DNA from: CAIURC01 sp043777315
Lineage (GTDB): Bacteria > Verrucomicrobiota > Verrucomicrobiia > Chthoniobacterales > Chthoniobacteraceae
Direction: 5' to 3'
DNA: 64,000 nt
Assembly (NCBI GenBank): GCA_043777315.1
Contig: JAYVPW010000091.1
Location: 1-64,000, forward strand
Under the pieces are notes generated by a model. The model saw nothing but the letters and a program-made list of their open reading frames with translations, made no database searches and was not told the DNA's origin. The translations under genes and the position numbers were made by a program. Below, one piece after another: positions 8,001-17,478 of the stretch. Position 1 is the stretch's first letter; every line of letters starts with the position of its first letter.

Positions 8001-11000
8001 TCAGATGGTCGTATTTCGCAGCAGGACGCTGATGTCGTCGCTGCCCGGATTGGCTGCGACGATGTCGATTCCGCCGTCGTTGTTGAAGTCGGCGATCGCG
8101 ATGGCCATGGACCTGCGCAGCGGCCGGTTGCCGAGGTCGAACTCGAACGCCCGCGTGAAGTGACCCACGCTGTCGCCCAGCATGACGCTCACCTGAGCGC
8201 CAATCCGGTTCGAGAGCGCGAGATCAGCGTTGCCGTCGCCGTTGAAGTCCGCCGCCACGATGCCCGTGGTGGCGTGGAGGCCGGGGAAGCTATTGCGAAT
8301 GTGCGGCCGGAACTGTGCCCCGGGCACCGCGCCATTGCCGAGCAGCACGCTGACGAAGCGGCTCACCGAATGGCTGACCGCCACGTCGAGAGTGCCGTCG
8401 TTGTTGAAGTCGGCAACGGCCAGGCCGGTCGGTTGGGCGCCTACTTTGAAATGCACCGGCGCGGCGGGGTTGGCGGTGCCATTGCCTGCGTAGAGGTCCA
8501 CTCGCAATCTGGAGCTGTCTGCAACCAGGATGTCGGGCATCCCGTTGGCGTTGAAGTCGGAAATCACGATATCGACGGGGGACGGGCCGCCGCTCCTGAA
8601 GGTCCTCACGGTGCCGAAGCCGCCGGTCCCATTTCCGAGCAGCACGGTGATCAGCCCGATCGGGGTGCCGTTGGCGGTGACAAACTTGCCCGTCACCGCG
8701 AGGTCCGCGTTGCCATCGCCATTGAGATCGCCGACCGCGATCGAGTTCGGTCTGGGGGTGACTCTAATTGACGTCGCCGCGCCGAAGCCGCCAAGGCCGT
8801 TGCCGATGAGAATGCCGACGTTCCCGGTCGAGCGATTCGTGACGGCGATGTCGGGTTTCAAATCGCCGTTGAAGTCACCAAGCACGAGGTCGGTCGGATG
8901 GATGCCGCCGCTGCTGAAGTTCACCAGCGGAAGGAAGTTTCCGTTTCCGAGCCCGAGGAAGACGCTGACGGTATTGCTGTTCGAGTTGGCCGTGACGATG
9001 TCGGCAAAGCCATCGCCGTTGACGTCGCCGGTGACGACACTCGCTGGCGCTCCGATGGTTCTCCCCTGCGGCGTGATGAACGTGTCGGCATCGGACGCGG
9101 TGAGGAACGCATTGCTGTTGCCGCCCGGGTTTCCAAACCCGCCGCCGTTCGCGGCATTGCTGACCGAGATGGTCTCGACTTCGTCGAAGGCGACGTCGGC
9201 GAGGCCCAAGGTCTTGATCGTGCCAGTGTTGTAGTCAACGTGGGTGATCGCGACGGACTGGCCGCGACCGTCGAAGAAGAGCTTGTCGCCGGGCGGGAAG
9301 AATGCATGCGGGCCACCGTTGATCGAGCGTGGAACCGGGAGCGCGTCGGCGCGGATGATGTCGTTGAACGAGGAGCCGATGAAGTTTTCCATCACGTCGC
9401 CGAGGCGGAGAATCGCGCCGGTGCTGCTGACGAGCTGATCCTGCCCGACCAAGTCGATGTCCACGATGACCGCGGCGGTGGAAGTCGAGTAATCGATCGT
9501 GTCCGAGCCGCTGCGGCCGGTGATCGCGACGGTGCCAGTGAAGGCGCCGACGGTGAATTTATTCGCGCCCGGCCCACCGGTGAGATGCACCTCTTCGATG
9601 CTCGTGAGCGTGTCCGTGCCGAGTCCGGTGAGGCTCGTGTTGCTGAGGACGAAGTTCACATCGCCCGAGGCGTTCAACCGGTCGTATCCTGCGCCGCCGT
9701 CGATGGTGTCGTTGCCGGCACCGCCTTCGAGAAGATCGTCCCCCGCGCCGCCGAGCAGCGTCGCGTCTGCGGAGAGCGAGTCATCGCCGACACCGCCATC
9801 CAGGGTGATCGCCGTGACGTTCTCAACCCCGACCGCAGCCTTGATGTTGTCGTTGCCGTCATTGCCGTTGAAGCGATAGGTGTCGGCCAGTTCGACGTTC
9901 GTCTGGTTCACGTTGTAACGGAGGCCCGTCGTGAGGACCGCACCCGCCGCGGGCGAGGTAATCGAGATCACGTCGGCGCCCGTCGTCCCGTTGATGATCA
10001 CCGCATCTACCGCTCCATCCGCCGTGCCGTGATTGATCGTCACCGAGGCCACTTCGGTCGTGAAGAGGTCGTTCACCGTGATCGTGTCCGCTCCCCCGAG
10101 GGCATTGATGATGACGGTTTCGACGCCGTGGTAATCCACCAACGCCCCGCCGAGCGTGATGTTGAAATGCGTCGGCGCGCCGCCCGCTGCCGAGAGGGTG
10201 ATCGCGTTAGCATTTCCGTCGCCGTGGTATTCCGCGATGTCCGCGCTATCGCCGCCGCCGTTGATGATGTCGTTGCCGTCACCGGGATCCCAGACGAATC
10301 GATCGAACCCAGCCCCGCCAAAGTAGAAGTCATTGCCAGGATCGTTGGCCGCTGTGTCGCCCGCCACGGGATCACCGAAGCGGTCATTGCCGTCCCCGCC
10401 GTAAATCGTGTCCGCGAGGGTGCCGCCGATCAGGACGTCATTGCCGGTGCCGCCGTCAATCACCAGCGCAGCCGTCGAACCCGTCCCGACGACGGTATCA
10501 TCGTCTGCTCCCGCATCGACCGTCGCTGCGATCGGCGTGTTCAGCGTGATCGTGTCATTGCCGTCCAAGCCGAAGACGCGCAGCCCTTCCACGTTGCTCA
10601 CGGCATTCGTGCCAGTCACGGCATTCACTGTGACCACGAGCGCTCCCAGCGGGCCAGTCACGGTGAGGGTGTCCGCGGCCAGCGTGCCGAGAAGTTGGAT
10701 GATGTCGAACCCGGTGCCGCCATCGATCGTGTTCGTTCCACCCGCGCCGTAGAGAATGTCGTCGCCGGCTTCGCCGTTGAGCGTGTCGTTCCCCGCGCCG
10801 CCGATCAGTGTGTCGTTACCATCACCACCGAGGAGGATGGCATCCCCCAAACCGGCGGAAGTGAGCTCGTCGTTGCCAGCGCCGCCGTTCAGCGTCACGC
10901 CGATAGCGGTGATCCCGTTGGCCTTGAGGACGTCATCGCCCTCGTTGCCGTTGATCGTGAGCCCGTCCGTGGAGACCGCCGAGCTGATCTGCACTTCGGC

Positions 11001-14000
11001 CGCGAGCCCGGCCACTTTTACCACGCCGCCCGCGAGAGTCGCGCTGATGTGGTCTCCGAGCCCGGTGCCGTTGACCGTCACAAGGTCCACGGCGCCATCC
11101 CCGGTGCCAACGTCCACCCGCACCGAGCGCAGGTCGGTCATGGTCAGGTCGTTGATCGTGATCGAGTCCGCACCCACACCGGAATTGATGTTCATCTGCT
11201 CGGCGCCCGCGATGTCGAGCGTGAAGGGCACGAGGTTCGTCCGCGCAAAGCTCACCCGCGCTCCGCTGGCACCGACCACGAAGGTGTCGCCCGCAGTCGT
11301 CGAACCGTTGACGACGACGACATCGGTCCCTTCGCCGCCTTCCATGATGTCGTTGTTGTCGCCGTTGTTCCAGATGAGCGTGTCGGAGCCCGCGCCGCCG
11401 AGCATCACGTCGTTGCCCTTGCCGCCGGTGAGCGTGTCATTGCCGTCGCCTCCTTCGAGCCGATCCACACCATCGCCGCCGGTGAGAATATCGTCGCCCT
11501 CGCCGCCGCGCAGAATCACCCCCGTCGTCGAGCCTGCCGCCGTCAGCGTGTCGTTGCCGCGTCCGGCGTCGATGTCCAGCGTGCGCGTGCCAGCATTGAC
11601 GGTGATCGAGTCGTTGCCGTCACCGAGCGCGAAGTGGATGACGTCGATGTTGGTGACGTTCTGGAGGTTGTAGAGAGCGCCGTTCACCGCGTCGGCGACG
11701 GTGACCAGTTCGTTCCCCGCCGTGCCGGCTTTCGTAAAGTCCGCTACGACAACGTCGTTGCCACTGGTGAGCGGCGTGGTGCCGTCCGTGCCGCGCAGCG
11801 TGAGTGTGTCGGTGTCGCCGGCGGCACCGTTGTTGCCGTTGATGATGATGTTCGTGTTCAGCACGTAGTTCACCACGGCGATCGGCGTATTCGTGGCGGC
11901 GTTGTTGCTGAACACCTGCCCGCCTTCCGGAGCCGACGGGTTGATGACGATGTTCTCCGAAACGCCGGAGACGGCGTTGAAGATGAGCAGGTCGGGATTC
12001 GGCGTGCCACCGTCACTGCCCGGGTCGCCTTCATTGAAATATGTCTCGATGCCCCAGCCGCGCGGCGTGTTGTCGGCATACGCAGTGATGTCGAGCACAT
12101 CGACGCCGGTCCCGACCGTCTGCGGAATGGCGTTGCCCTTCGTGTCGAAGCCGGTGGAATTGCCGCCGCTCACATTGATCCGTGTCGCGTTATTGAAGAA
12201 GATTGGCGCGCTCAGGTCCGCGGCACCGGTCGCCGGATTCCAATTGCCGCCAATCTGGAGGGAGAATTCGTTGTTCCCGTCGCCGTCGCCATCGATGTCC
12301 CGCCCGCGAACCTTGAAGTAATCGTTCTGGGTGACGTTGGGATCGTTGTTGTCGCCGATGATGTTCACGATGCCGTTGGGCGCGGCGTCGAGAGTCAGAC
12401 GCTCGATCGAGCTGTTTCGGATGCCAAACACGCCGCTCGTGGTCGATGTCACCGTCACGTTCGGCGGGGCGGACGCATCGCTGAAGACATTGAGAGCGCC
12501 GCTTGGCGACAGGATCGTCAATTGATCGCCTTCCCGGATTCCCGTCGGGTCTCCGGCTGGAGAGAAGGTGAGGCCCGGTAGGTTGCCGTTGATCTGGATG
12601 TTAAAATTATTCGAGATCGTGGCCGTAATGTCGTCCGCGATGTGGCTGGCCTGCACGCCGGCTTCATCGCCGCCGTTCACGACCAGCGCTGGTCTTTCGG
12701 TCGAAACGTGCGCGACGCCTTGGACGAAGCTGGCGGTGGCCAAATGGACCGTCGTGAGCGCGCCGAAAATGTTGTTGGTCGTCGTCACTTGGGCGTCGGT
12801 GACGTTGATGGTGTCGTAGGCCAGACCCGCGCCGAAGCCGGGGATGAGCACACCCGCGCCGAAGCCGAAAACATTCGTCGGATTGCCGACATCCGTGAGG
12901 CTGTCCTCGCTCGCGGCATAGACCACCGCGCGATCGCCACCGGCGGCAGGAATCCCATTGCCGTCGAGTGTGATCCCGAAGCCGGCCGAGAGGCCGCGCA
13001 GCAGCAAATCAGTGCTCGTTCCGCCGCCCGCGAGGCCAGGCCGCGAGTTCGCGACCGTGACCGGGGGCGTCTCCAGGTACGGCGAACCGTTGCGGAAAAC
13101 GAACGCCGAAGTGTTGTTGGCCAGCAGGCCGACCGTGAGGACGTCGTTGCTTGGATTCGTCCCTCCGATCACGCCATTGTCCGTGCCGCCGAAGATCCTC
13201 ACCAGGTCGTTGTTCACTCCGCCTTCCCCGAGGTCGTCGTTGAAGATATACGTCTCCATCGTTCGCACCGTCACGACGCCGTTCGGAACATTGGGACCGA
13301 ACAATCCGCTGTTCGGAAATGCAGGGTTCGTCGCGACATTTAAATCGCCCTGCGAGTTCAGGAAGAGGTAATCGATCCTCCGTCCGACATTGCCCGAGTC
13401 GTTGATCGTCAACCGGTCGCGATTGACGGTGTCGGACGCGTTGTTGCCCTGAATCTGCAGGCTCGCGATCGGGAAAGCCGCGCCGGTGCCGATACTGTTG
13501 CCGACTCCCGGGATGTTCAGGATGAACTGGTCGTTGCCGTCGAAGCCTTGGAAGATGTTATTGGCGCTGAGGGTCGTGCCTTTGATCGTCACGGTGTCGT
13601 TGCCCTCACGCGCATCCAAGGTCGTCGTGTTCGTCGCCGTCGTGTCGTTGACGTTGATGATGTCGTTGCCGGTCGAGGCCCGGACATTGAGGAACTCGAG
13701 GCGGCTGGCCACCGGGAGCCCGCCGTAGAAAGCGCCCGCCGGGCTGGCGGCCAGGTCGCCGTGAATGTACTCGATCGTGGCCGGTGCGAAATTGGTCAGT
13801 CGCGTGGTGGATCCTTGAAAACCGAACACGCCTGTGCCGAAATTGGCGAAGTTGGTGGTGACGACCCCGACATTGGTGATGTCGGCGGTCCCAGCGAGGG
13901 CGGCGTTGCCCGAGGCGTCCACGTTCACTGTGTCGGCGGTGCCCAGCGAGCCACTGCTATCGTCGGCCAGGATAATCACCGCTCCCTGGATGTTCTTCAG

Positions 14001-16022
14001 GTCGCCAGTGAACAGGGGCAGCGGGGCGAAATTCCCGCTCGTGTTGCCGACGGTAATCGTATCGAGGCCACCGTCGCTGGCGACGATGGTGCGCGTCCCG
14101 GCATTGGTGGACAGGACGTCGATGGAATCGTTTTGTGACGTGCTCTGGACGTACAGCGTTCCGATCTGGCTGTAAGTGATGGCCGCCGGCGCGTAATTCG
14201 TGATGCTGGTGCTGGTGATCGTCAGCCCGCCGTCGGGCCCGGCGGAATCGCGGTCGGAGAGCGCAATGGTGTCGGCGGCCCCGCCCCCGCCGATGATGTT
14301 GATGGGGCCGTTCACAGCGTCCAGGTTGAACGTGCCGACACCGAGGTAGCCGATGTTCTGGAAGAGGTCGGTGCCGCCGTTGCCGTTAAGGGTGAGCAGG
14401 CCGCCACCGACCAGCGCCGCCGTCGCACGAATATCGAACCGGTCCGTGGCGTTATCATCGACCGGTTGTCCGAGCACACCCGTAGCGATGTGGCCGTCGA
14501 GCTCAAAGGTGGCCAATCCCGCCGCCGCGAGCGTGTAGTTGATGGTGAAGGTGTCAGCGCCGCTGTTGCCCATGACTCGCACGTTCGTCTTGTTCGCGAA
14601 ATTGACCGACTCGAACGTCGGCGCAGCGCCCCCGTTGACCTGCAAAGTTTGGAACCCGCTGGCGATCGGCCCGTTGACGACGTTCACGGTGTCCGCCCCG
14701 ATCGGGAGGATGAGGTCATAACTGTCGGCCACCACCGTATCTGTCACCGGCTCCAGTCCGGTGAAAGTGAGCGTCTGCGTCACTCCGCCGCCGCTCGTGA
14801 CGATCCTGCCGTTATTGGCCGAACTCGGTGTGTAAGTCTCCGTGAAATTCGCACCGCCTCCGCCTTGCAGAATGAGCGTGTCGCCCGGCGTGCTCGCCTG
14901 CGTCTGGCCGTTGTAGAAGACCCCGGCGACTGGCCCGAAGAGCGATGCCGCCGGGTTGGTGATCGTGAAGGTGTCGTTGCCCGCGCCCGCGTCGAACGTG
15001 AACGCCGTGATTCCGGCGAAATTCACCGCAGCGCCGCCATTCAGCGAATAACTGCCCGAGTTCGCGCCGGTCGCGGTCACCACGAGCGTGTCGGTTCCCG
15101 CAGTGCCGGCGACGACGATCGCGCTCGTCACGACCGCGATGCCACTGATCGGCGCGACCGAGCCGTTTCCGATCGTCGAGACCAATGTAGCCGCGCCGGT
15201 GCCGAGATTGATCGTAAAGAGCTGCGTATTCGTTCCGGTCCGCAGCGCCGCAAAGGCGGTGCCGGTCCCGGCCTCGATGTCGAAACCGGCATTGCGGTCA
15301 GTGAACGCCACTCCGAGCGATCCGATCGTCGTGACCGCACCCAAGTTCGGGGAAGGAGTCCCATCCACACCACCCTGCCGGACGAGAGTCTTATTCGTGA
15401 AATCGATGCCGAAGAGCGTGGTGAACTCCGACCCGCCGCCGGTGCGATCGTAACCCGACCCCACGATATCGGCCGTGCTCGGATTGATGGCGGTATCCAC
15501 CGCCACCAGCGTGCCATCGTTCGGATTCACGCGCGCATTCAAGTCCACGTCGTTCACGACGCGGATGCGATCCACTGTCGGATTGAAGTCGAAGCCGTAA
15601 TTCGCGCCGTCCGTCAGGTTCGAAAGGAAAGGCGCTGCCCCGACCTGCGTCGCGACGCCGGTCGTTGGATTGATGATGTAAACGCGCCCCTCGCTGTTGC
15701 CAGCCCCCGCCGGATCGTTGATGCCGAGCCCGAAAAGCTGGCCCGTCGCCGGCCGGAACTCGATCGCCACGAGCTTCTCCGCTACGCCGAACAAGCCGGT
15801 AACCGTGACGATATTGTCGATCGTCCCGGGTGTCGCGGAGTCGAACGAGACAATGGAGTTCGTCGTCGAAAGAACCCCGAGGATTTTCGCCGGCGCGATG
15901 CGCGCCTCGAGCGGCTCGATACCATGGCGGGCTCTCTCCCCGGCTGGCACCGCGAGTGGCTTCCGAGCGCGCGTCGGGTTGCGGTTGATGAAGGAATTCT
16001 TGATGGCGTTGCGAAGGTTCAT
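8001..16022 (-). CDS. Giant secreted or surface protein: DUF4394-like, calcium-repeat and FG-GAP domains
   Basis: The 2673-residue protein has four parts. Residues 35-45 read IEPLEARIAPA, resembling the LEPR-type N-terminal motif of very large exported PVC-group proteins, and no classical signal peptide follows. Residues about 46-290 resemble a DUF4394 domain (YGFDFNPTVDRIRVV). The middle carries beta-rich repeats with four blocks of RTX/hemolysin-type calcium repeats such as GGEGDDILTGGDGVDRLEGG, at about residues 1495-1575, 1705-1780, 1835-1940 and 2070-2120. Residues about 2335-2672 hold seven FG-GAP/VCBS-like units of the form ADFNGDGNADLALS. An adhesive or structural extracellular role is inferred. 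ATG 16022 is preferred over GTG 16148. No secretion genes are adjacent. Confidence 0.85.
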   Translation of the reverse strand: MNLRNAIKNSFINRNPTRARKPLAVPAGERARHGIEPLEARIAPAKILGVLSTTNSIVSFDSATPGTIDNIVTVTGLFGVAEKLVAIEFRPATGQLFGLGINDPAGAGNSEGRVYIINPTTGVATQVGAAPFLSNLTDGANYGFDFNPTVDRIRVVNDVDLNARVNPNDGTLVAVDTAINPSTADIVGSGYDRTGGGSEFTTLFGIDFTNKTLVRQGGVDGTPSPNLGAVTTIGSLGVAFTDRNAGFDIEAGTGTAFAALRTGTNTQLFTINLGTGAATLVSTIGNGSVAPISGIAVVTSAIVVAGTAGTDTLVVTATGANSGSYSLNGGAAVNFAGITAFTFDAGAGNDTFTITNPAASLFGPVAGVFYNGQTQASTPGDTLILQGGGGANFTETYTPSSANNGRIVTSGGGVTQTLTFTGLEPVTDTVVADSYDLILPIGADTVNVVNGPIASGFQTLQVNGGAAPTFESVNFANKTNVRVMGNSGADTFTINYTLAAAGLATFELDGHIATGVLGQPVDDNATDRFDIRATAALVGGGLLTLNGNGGTDLFQNIGYLGVGTFNLDAVNGPINIIGGGGAADTIALSDRDSAGPDGGLTITSTSITNYAPAAITYSQIGTLYVQSTSQNDSIDVLSTNAGTRTIVASDGGLDTITVGNTSGNFAPLPLFTGDLKNIQGAVIILADDSSGSLGTADTVNVDASGNAALAGTADITNVGVVTTNFANFGTGVFGFQGSTTRLTNFAPATIEYIHGDLAASPAGAFYGGLPVASRLEFLNVRASTGNDIINVNDTTATNTTTLDAREGNDTVTIKGTTLSANNIFQGFDGNDQFILNIPGVGNSIGTGAAFPIASLQIQGNNASDTVNRDRLTINDSGNVGRRIDYLFLNSQGDLNVATNPAFPNSGLFGPNVPNGVVTVRTMETYIFNDDLGEGGVNNDLVRIFGGTDNGVIGGTNPSNDVLTVGLLANNTSAFVFRNGSPYLETPPVTVANSRPGLAGGGTSTDLLLRGLSAGFGITLDGNGIPAAGGDRAVVYAASEDSLTDVGNPTNVFGFGAGVLIPGFGAGLAYDTINVTDAQVTTTNNIFGALTTVHLATASFVQGVAHVSTERPALVVNGGDEAGVQASHIADDITATISNNFNIQINGNLPGLTFSPAGDPTGIREGDQLTILSPSGALNVFSDASAPPNVTVTSTTSGVFGIRNSSIERLTLDAAPNGIVNIIGDNNDPNVTQNDYFKVRGRDIDGDGDGNNEFSLQIGGNWNPATGAADLSAPIFFNNATRINVSGGNSTGFDTKGNAIPQTVGTGVDVLDITAYADNTPRGWGIETYFNEGDPGSDGGTPNPDLLIFNAVSGVSENIVINPSAPEGGQVFSNNAATNTPIAVVNYVLNTNIIINGNNGAAGDTDTLTLRGTDGTTPLTSGNDVVVADFTKAGTAGNELVTVADAVNGALYNLQNVTNIDVIHFALGDGNDSITVNAGTRTLDIDAGRGNDTLTAAGSTTGVILRGGEGDDILTGGDGVDRLEGGDGNDTLTGGKGNDVMLGGAGSDTLIWNNGDNNDIMEGGEGTDVVVVNGSTTAGDTFVVGASGARVSFARTNLVPFTLDIAGAEQMNINSGVGADSITINDLTMTDLRSVRVDVGTGDGAVDLVTVNGTGLGDHISATLAGGVVKVAGLAAEVQISSAVSTDGLTINGNEGDDVLKANGITAIGVTLNGGAGNDELTSAGLGDAILLGGDGNDTLIGGAGNDTLNGEAGDDILYGAGGTNTIDGGTGFDIIQLLGTLAADTLTVTGPLGALVVTVNAVTGTNAVSNVEGLRVFGLDGNDTITLNTPIAATVDAGADDDTVVGTGSTAALVIDGGTGNDVLIGGTLADTIYGGDGNDRFGDPVAGDTAANDPGNDFYFGGAGFDRFVWDPGDGNDIINGGGDSADIAEYHGDGNANAITLSAAGGAPTHFNITLGGALVDYHGVETVIINALGGADTITVNDLFTTEVASVTINHGTADGAVDAVIINGTTGADVISITSPAAGAVLTTGLRYNVNQTNVELADTYRFNGNDGNDNIKAAVGVENVTAITLDGGVGDDSLSADATLLGGAGDDLLEGGAGNDTIDGGAGYDRLNASGDVNFVLSNTSLTGLGTDTLTSIEEVHLTGGPGANKFTVGAFTGTVAITGRSGSDTIDYSTSTAAVIVDIDLVGQDQLVSSTGAILRLGDVMENFIGSSFNDIIRADALPVPRSINGGPHAFFPPGDKLFFDGRGQSVAITHVDYNTGTIKTLGLADVAFDEVETISVSNAANGGGFGNPGGNSNAFLTASDADTFITPQGRTIGAPASVVTGDVNGDGFADIVTANSNSNTVSVFLGLGNGNFLPLVNFSSGGIHPTDLVLGDFNGDLKPDIAVTNRSTGNVGILIGNGLGGFGAATSIRVTPRPNSIAVGDLNGDGNADLAVTGKFVTANGTPIGLITVLLGNGTGGFGTVRTFRSGGPSPVDIVISDFNANGMPDILVADSSRLRVDLYAGNGTANPAAPVHFKVGAQPTGLAVADFNNDGTLDVAVSHSVSRFVSVLLGNGAVPGAQFRPHIRNSFPGLHATTGIVAADFNGDGNADLALSNRIGAQVSVMLGDSVGHFTRAFEFDLGNRPLRRSMAIAIADFNNDGGIDIVAANPGSDDISVLLRNTTI

Positions 16023-16338
16023 GGGGTTGGGGTATTCTGTTGGTAGTGAAGCTGCTGCACGCTCCCGCATCCTGCGGTTGTTAGGGCAACTTCGGTTGTT
16101 GCGGTGTGTCCACTTTCTCGCCTCGAGCCCGATCCATCCGGCGCTCACGGCGGACGAGAGATTTCCAAAGCCGGCCGTGCGGCGTCAACACCTAATCGGG
16201 AAGTATTTATACCTAAGTAAAAGCCCCAATAGCCCTGCGAAGGCCTCGACGCTTCGGCAGGCGCGGACGCGGTGCCATCGGCCAAGCCTTCCAGGCATCC
16301 GAGCCGCATGAATCCTAGGTTCGCGAGCCGTGAGTCGG
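16023..16338 (-). promoter_or_regulatory. Upstream region of the giant gene
   Basis: This 316-base gap holds no gene that I can support. Read on the reverse strand it has TTGACG (16188-16183), a possible -35 without a convincing -10. On the forward strand ACCTAA occurs twice, 21 bases apart (16190 and 16211), the second inside TACCTAAGTA. Two half-sites on one helix face could bind a regulator, but this is only inference. Confidence 0.3.
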
Positions 16339-17163
16339 TTATTTCTGCAGATTCACGTCGATGCCGAAGAGCTTCCACTTCGGCAGCTCGTAGATGAATT
16401 TCAGCGAGAAAAAAACGCGGTAGGGGCTGGTGGCGAAGTGCCCGGTGGCGACGAGCAGACCCTCGGTGTTGAGGTAGGGCGGCTGGTCGTAAATCGGCGG
16501 CAATTCGCGGATGCCTTCGAGCGTCACCTTCTTGTCGATGAACGGCTGAAACGTGCGGGTGAGCGCGCCGACGGTGAGCTGGCTTTGCCAGGCGTGGGAG
16601 GTCTGCTTGTAAAAATCCTCGAAGGTGCTGCGATGCACCGCGTCATCGAAAGCGAGGAGCGTTTCGCGCGTCATTTGGCGGATGATTTTCTCGTCGGGGA
16701 CGGGTCGATCGACGGGTGCGGTGAAGCCGATCCCCCTCCCCACCGTGCCGAAAATATTCGCGGCGATTCCTGTCTCGAGGTCGCGCGGTTTCTTGATCGA
16801 GAAGATGCGCCACGCGCCGGACTCGTCGGTGAGGCTCAACACCAGCGGCATTTTTGCGCCGGATTTCGTGGTCACTTCGCCGCGGAGTTTGGCGGCGCGG
16901 TCGATGATTTGCGGCGTTTCCCACGTCGCCGAAACGAACTCGGTCAGCCCCATTTCTTTCGCGGTTTGCGCGAAGAGTTTTTCGTTTTGCTGCGCCTTGA
17001 ATGCGAACGCCGCGCTCTCATACGCCTGCGCCACCTGTCCGCTGCCAACTTGCTGGAAGAAGGCGTTCGCTGCCTCGACGGGGTCCGCTTTTCGATCGCA
17101 CGACGCGAACAAGAGCGCGGCGGCGAGCAACAGAAACAGCGGAAAACGGCGCGGGAAATTCAT
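16339..17163 (-). CDS. Putative lipoprotein of unknown function
   Basis: The 274-residue protein starts with a signal peptide ending in the lipobox LLFASC, with Cys22 as the probable lipid-modified residue, so it should be anchored in a membrane facing the periplasm. The rest looks like two related alpha/beta regions (ANAFFQQVGSGQVAQAYESA near the start, and a second beginning near LLAFDDAVHRSTFEDFYKQ). This is reminiscent of NTF2-like or DUF4864-like lipoproteins, although I do not recognise a specific family. It is transcribed away from the complex repeat at 17234-17436. Confidence 0.75.
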   Translation of the reverse strand: MNFPRRFPLFLLLAAALLFASCDRKADPVEAANAFFQQVGSGQVAQAYESAAFAFKAQQNEKLFAQTAKEMGLTEFVSATWETPQIIDRAAKLRGEVTTKSGAKMPLVLSLTDESGAWRIFSIKKPRDLETGIAANIFGTVGRGIGFTAPVDRPVPDEKIIRQMTRETLLAFDDAVHRSTFEDFYKQTSHAWQSQLTVGALTRTFQPFIDKKVTLEGIRELPPIYDQPPYLNTEGLLVATGHFATSPYRVFFSLKFIYELPKWKLFGIDVNLQK

Positions 17164-17233
17164 GCGCGGACGGGGCAGGAGCGAACAGGGCGAATGCCGA
17201 GTTTTCCCGAGGGACCGCGGAGTTTAGAATGAG

Positions 17234-17436
17234 CCACGGACAGCCACGGACTGACACGGACAGGGAGGAAGGGGAAAACGTCGAACGTCGAACGTCGAAC
17301 GTCGAACGTCGAAGGCAGAAAGGACGCAGGCGAAGACGCTCGTTTTCTCCGTTTCCGGTCCTTCGACGTTCGACGTTCGACGTTCGACGTTCGACGTTTT
17401 CCGCCCCCGTCCGTGTCTGTCCGTGGCTGTCCGTGG
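17234..17436. repeat. Nested hairpin element: decamer outer arms, heptad inner arms
   Basis: The outer arms are three tandem decamers of the form CCACGGACAG (17234-17263), matched by their reverse complement at 17407-17436. The inner arms are five exact ACGTCGA units (17278-17312) and five exact TCGACGT units (17363-17397) around a 50-base spacer. The 315-base gap between the lipoprotein gene and nadA is mostly this element; nothing else is seen there. Confidence 0.9.
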
Positions 17437-17478
17437 TTCATCCCTCGCGTCATCAGGATAAGAAATTTCGCCACTGCC

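Noticed and set aside
8898..12581. A forward-strand open frame of over 1200 codons opposite the giant gene
   Set aside because: It is an antisense shadow of GC-rich repeat DNA. Its composition is Arg/Asp/Val-rich with no domain, while the reverse strand shows clear repeat families.
17278..17397. The heptad arrays as coding sequence (NVERRTS periods)
   Set aside because: Open frames arise in several frames and on both strands merely because 21 bases hold no stop. Only the CvpA-like case is continuous with a real gene.
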